Source: Pseudomonadota bacterium (GTDB taxonomy: Bacteria; Desulfobacterota; Desulfobacteria; Desulfobacterales; RPRI01). Taken from it: a DNA stretch of 7,036 nucleotides. Location of the stretch: assembly GCA_018830925.1 (NCBI GenBank), contig JAHJRK010000303.1:1-7036 (forward strand), read 5' to 3'. Below the pieces are notes generated by a model. It had not been told where the DNA came from and ran no database searches. It saw only the letters and a program-made list of their open reading frames with translations. Shown one piece after another: positions 4,753 to 7,036 of the stretch (positions within the stretch are counted from its first letter, which is position 1; the number at the start of each line of letters is the position of its first letter). A program made the translations under genes and the position numbers.

Positions 4753-6438
4753 ATGAGTAATGAGCCCAACAAAATAATATATTCCATGATCGGAGTGAGC
4801 AAGTTTTATGATAAGAAACCGATTTTAAAAGACATTTATCTGTCCTATTTTTACGGAGCAAAAATAGGGGTTCTTGGTTTAAACGGTTCCGGCAAGAGCT
4901 CCCTTTTAAGGATTCTGGCAGGGGTTGACAAGGAATTTGTCGGTCAGACAATACTTTCTCCCGGCCATACAATAGGGTTTCTGGAGCAGGAGCCGAAGCT
5001 TGATGAAAATAAGACAGTGCGGGATATAGTTGAAGAGGGAGTGCAGGAGACGGTTAGCCTTGTTAATGAATACAACCGGATAAATGAAAAATTTGCGGAG
5101 CCGATGTCTGATGATGAGATGGACAAGCTCATTAAGAGGCAGGGTGAAGTTCAGGAAAAACTCGATGCGATTGATGCATGGGATCTTGATTCACGCCTTG
5201 AAATGGCAATGGATTCCCTTCGCTGTCCTCCCGGAAACACTCCCGTAAAAATTTTGTCGGGAGGCGAGAAACGACGGGTCGCGCTTTGCAGGCTGCTTTT
5301 ACAGAATCCCGATATTCTGCTTCTGGATGAGCCTACCAACCATCTTGACGCCGAATCGGTGGCATGGCTTGAACATCATCTTAAGCGATATTCCGGAACA
5401 ATAATTGCCGTAACGCATGACCGGTATTTTCTGGACAATGTCGCGGGATGGATACTCGAACTCGACAAGGGACAGGGCATTCCATGGAAAGGAAACTATT
5501 CGTCATGGCTGGAGCAGAAGCAGGCAAAACTTCAGCAGGAAGAAAAGACCGTGAGCGAGCGCCGGAAAACATTGCAGAGAGAGCTTGAATGGATCAGGAT
5601 GTCCCCGAAAGGACGCCATGCCAAATCCAAGGCGCGCATCAATTCCTATGAAGCCCTGCTCGGACAGGAAGGAGAAAAGAAGGCAAAGGATCTGGAAATC
5701 TACATTCCGCCGGGGCCCCGCCTTGGGAATCTGGTTATCGAGGCTCAGAATGTAAGCAAGGGGTATAATAACCAGCTTCTTGTTGAAAATATGACTTTTT
5801 CCCTTCCGCCAGGCGGAATAATAGGCATTATCGGCCCGAACGGCGCCGGAAAAACAACGCTATTTAAGATGATTGTCGGGGAGGAAAAGCCCGATTCCGG
5901 AACTATAAGAATGGGAGAAACGGTAAGGCCGGCGTATGTCGACCAGAGCAGGGATGTCCTTGAACCCGGCAAAAGTATATGGGAGGTAATTTCGGGTGGA
6001 CGCGATACCATTATGCTGGGAAACAAAGAAGTAAACTCGCGCGCCTATGTCGCGAGGTTCAATTTTTCAGGAACCGACCAGCAGAAGAAAGTCGGGCTCC
6101 TTTCGGGAGGTGAAAGGAACAGGGTGCATCTTGCTCGCATGCTGAAGGAGGGCGCTAATGTCTTGCTTCTTGACGAGCCGACCAACGATCTGGACGTAAA
6201 CACAATGAGGGCGCTGGAGGAAGCGCTTGAAAATTTCGGCGGCTGTGCAGTTGTTATAAGCCACGACAGATGGTTTCTCGACAGGATTGCAACCCATATA
6301 CTCGCTTTCGAAGGAGAGAGCAAGGTCGTCTGGTTCGAAGGAAACTACTCGGAATACGAGGCGGATATGAAGGCGCGCCTCGGCGCTGCGGCCAGCCAGC
6401 CGCACCGCATTAAATACAGGCAGCTTACAAGAATATGA
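4753..6438 (+). CDS. ettA: EttA, energy-dependent translational throttle ABC-F protein
   Basis: The 561-residue protein matches E. coli EttA (555 residues) from end to end, as judged from remembered sequence. It is a soluble tandem ABC ATPase that binds the ribosomal E site and adjusts early elongation according to the ATP/ADP balance. It is not a transporter and has no membrane segments. The first ABC domain has Walker A G42-S49 (GLNGSGKS), signature LSGGE 168-172, Walker B with D192/E193 in LLLDEPTNHLD, and H222. The helical arm insertion lies between the first Walker A and the first signature, about residues 90-150. The inter-domain linker, the P-site tRNA interaction motif, is charged and helical around 265-300 (ELEWIRMSPKGRHAKSKAR). 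The second domain has Walker A G361-T368 (GPNGAGKT), LSGGE 450-454, D474/E475 in LLLDEPTNDLD, and H504. The EttA hallmarks VAGWILELD-GIPW-GNYSSWLEQK and the C-terminal RIKYRQ are present. Both catalytic glutamates are intact. It follows the acyltransferase gene by 102 nt. Confidence 0.96.
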   Translation: MSNEPNKIIYSMIGVSKFYDKKPILKDIYLSYFYGAKIGVLGLNGSGKSSLLRILAGVDKEFVGQTILSPGHTIGFLEQEPKLDENKTVRDIVEEGVQETVSLVNEYNRINEKFAEPMSDDEMDKLIKRQGEVQEKLDAIDAWDLDSRLEMAMDSLRCPPGNTPVKILSGGEKRRVALCRLLLQNPDILLLDEPTNHLDAESVAWLEHHLKRYSGTIIAVTHDRYFLDNVAGWILELDKGQGIPWKGNYSSWLEQKQAKLQQEEKTVSERRKTLQRELEWIRMSPKGRHAKSKARINSYEALLGQEGEKKAKDLEIYIPPGPRLGNLVIEAQNVSKGYNNQLLVENMTFSLPPGGIIGIIGPNGAGKTTLFKMIVGEEKPDSGTIRMGETVRPAYVDQSRDVLEPGKSIWEVISGGRDTIMLGNKEVNSRAYVARFNFSGTDQQKKVGLLSGGERNRVHLARMLKEGANVLLLDEPTNDLDVNTMRALEEALENFGGCAVVISHDRWFLDRIATHILAFEGESKVVWFEGNYSEYEADMKARLGAAASQPHRIKYRQLTRI

Positions 6439-6449
6439 CGGCTTACGAG

Positions 6450-6464
6450 TTCATAAATTATGAA
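6450..6464. promoter_or_regulatory. Perfect 7-1-7 palindrome upstream of the metal-binding protein gene
   Basis: TTCATAA, a single A, then TTATGAA: the arms are exact reverse complements. It starts 11 nt after the ettA stop and ends 131 nt before the next ATG. The 7-1-7 architecture is that of Fur-family (Fur, Zur, PerR) boxes, although the core does not match a known consensus exactly. AT-rich palindromes of this size occur by chance, and it is too AT-rich to be a good intrinsic terminator. Confidence 0.3.
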
Positions 6465-6509
6465 GCTTAAAAAACCTGGGTCATCTCCAAATCAGTCGGT
6501 GATTTTATT

Positions 6510-6543
6510 AGGATTCCAGGAGTCAAGGATTCAGGGGTTCCAG
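6510..6543. repeat. Two degenerate short direct repeats in the gap
   Basis: AGGATTCCAGGAGTCA (6510-6525) is followed directly by AGGATTCAGGGGTTCCAG (6526-6543). The units share AGGATT, then CAGG and a G-TC core. This style of GGATTC/GGGTTCCAG repetition is, from memory, common in intergenic DNA of Desulfobacterales. It has no visible coding or regulatory meaning here. Confidence 0.35.
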
Positions 6544-6580
6544 TGAAAGGAAAGCCTGTCGGAGCTTTGTTAGGGATATC

Positions 6581-6587
6581 GGGGAGG
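6581..6587 (+). promoter_or_regulatory. Ribosome-binding site of the metal-binding protein gene
   Basis: GGGGAGG lies 8 nt before the ATG at 6596. No in-frame start candidate appears between this site and the ATG, which supports that start. Confidence 0.6.
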
Positions 6588-6595
6588 TTGATAGG

Positions 6596-7036
6596 ATGTT
6601 GATTGGGAGAAAAACAAAAAATTTTTATTTTTTGACGGCATTTGTTTTTTTTTATACGGCCTTTTCAGCTTTACCCTGTTTCGGGGAAAAGCTGCAGGTT
6701 GCTGCTAGCATATTTCCGGTTGCAGATATGGTGAAACAGGTGGGCGGTGATTATGTCGAAGTCATAACCATTATTCCGGCCGGAGCCAGTCCTCACACAT
6801 TTGAGCTTAAACCAGGCGTTTTAAAGAAAATATCTTCAGCAAGAATATTCTTTATGATCGGAGCCGGCCTGGAATACTGGAATGAAAAGTTCGTTAAAAG
6901 CTCCGGCGGCAGGCTCATGAAGGTTGTGCTGTCGGATGGAGTTGACCTTATCCATGAAAAAGAACACCATCATGATGAAAAAGCCGGTAAGCCGCATTCT
7001 GAAGAAACATTTGCCAATCCTCATATCTGGCTTGAT
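6596..7036 (+). CDS. ZnuA-like zinc/manganese ABC transporter substrate-binding protein (C-terminus off the right edge)
   Basis: I translated 147 codons by hand; the frame is open to the window edge. The protein is the periplasmic metal-capture subunit of a cluster A-I (ZnuA/TroA type) ABC importer. A Sec signal peptide is clear: positive residues R5, K6 and K8, a hydrophobic core of about residues 10-26 rich in Phe, and a likely cleavage after CFG (28-30). C28 is preceded by A-L-P, which does not fit a lipobox well, so a lipoprotein is unlikely. The mature start KLQVAASIFPVADMV and the block PAGASPHTFELKP hold the first metal ligand, H67. H143 in NPHIWLD is the second ligand. Between them is a short acidic His-rich loop (H120-H134, including HEKEHHHDEK), a feature more typical of zinc than manganese binders. 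The permease and ATPase genes would be expected downstream, outside the window. Confidence 0.87.
   Translation, partial: MLIGRKTKNFYFLTAFVFFYTAFSALPCFGEKLQVAASIFPVADMVKQVGGDYVEVITIIPAGASPHTFELKPGVLKKISSARIFFMIGAGLEYWNEKFVKSSGGRLMKVVLSDGVDLIHEKEHHHDEKAGKPHSEETFANPHIWLD

Noticed and set aside
6067..6405. Minus-strand ORFs of 92 and 112 codons inside ettA
   Set aside because: They mirror the second ABC domain of EttA in other frames and have no independent support.
4753..6438. ABC-F antibiotic-resistance protein (Vga/Msr/Lsa type) or a transporter ATPase
   Set aside because: The end-to-end match to EttA, including its linker and C-terminal blocks, is much better, and there are no membrane segments.
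6439..6480. Intrinsic terminator after ettA
   Set aside because: The only symmetric element is an AT-rich palindrome followed by A rather than T residues, which is not a terminator on the plus strand.

Overview
The window reads as ordinary bacterial chromosome of moderate GC content. It is probably from the Desulfobacterota (old Deltaproteobacteria, Desulfobacterales-like). That placement is an inference: it rests on the style of the lone receiver protein, the metallophosphoesterase that seems to have once had a Ser/Thr kinase neighbour, the short degenerate repeats in the gaps, and the mid-GC coding style. No marker gene in the window settles it. I see no rRNA, tRNA, CRISPR array, insertion sequence or prophage gene.

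Layout. On the minus strand, running off the left edge, is a stand-alone response-regulator receiver protein (1-381). A divergent gap of about 400 bp follows, with a perfect 9-1-9 palindrome (476-494), a possible 16-codon leader ORF with a nested stem (501-573), a stretch resembling an interspersed repeat (595-627) and a good extended -10 promoter (681-710). Everything after that is on the plus strand. In order it is: a YjgR/DUF853 HerA-like ATPase (782-2245); an MJ0912-type metallophosphoesterase (2291-3016); a 25-codon remnant of a bacterial Ser/Thr protein kinase (3043-3120); a membrane-anchored PlsB-like glycerol-3-phosphate acyltransferase (3139-4650); the ABC-F translation factor EttA (4753-6438); and the start of a ZnuA-like zinc/manganese ABC transporter substrate-binding protein (from 6596 off the right edge).

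How the genes fit together. The plus-strand genes are housekeeping functions lined up in one direction with gaps of 45-160 bp. They do not form one obvious pathway. The most telling local structure is between the metallophosphoesterase and the acyltransferase. There, a ribosome-binding site and ATG lead into a textbook kinase glycine-rich loop that stops right after the loop. A second reading frame then closes on a TGA overlapping the acyltransferase ATG as ATGA. The simplest reading is an internal deletion that removed nearly all of a kinase gene once sandwiched between the phosphoesterase and the acyltransferase.

The possible regulatory palindromes (476-494, and 6450-6464 upstream of the metal-binding protein) are the next best leads. 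I found no convincing novel multi-gene system.
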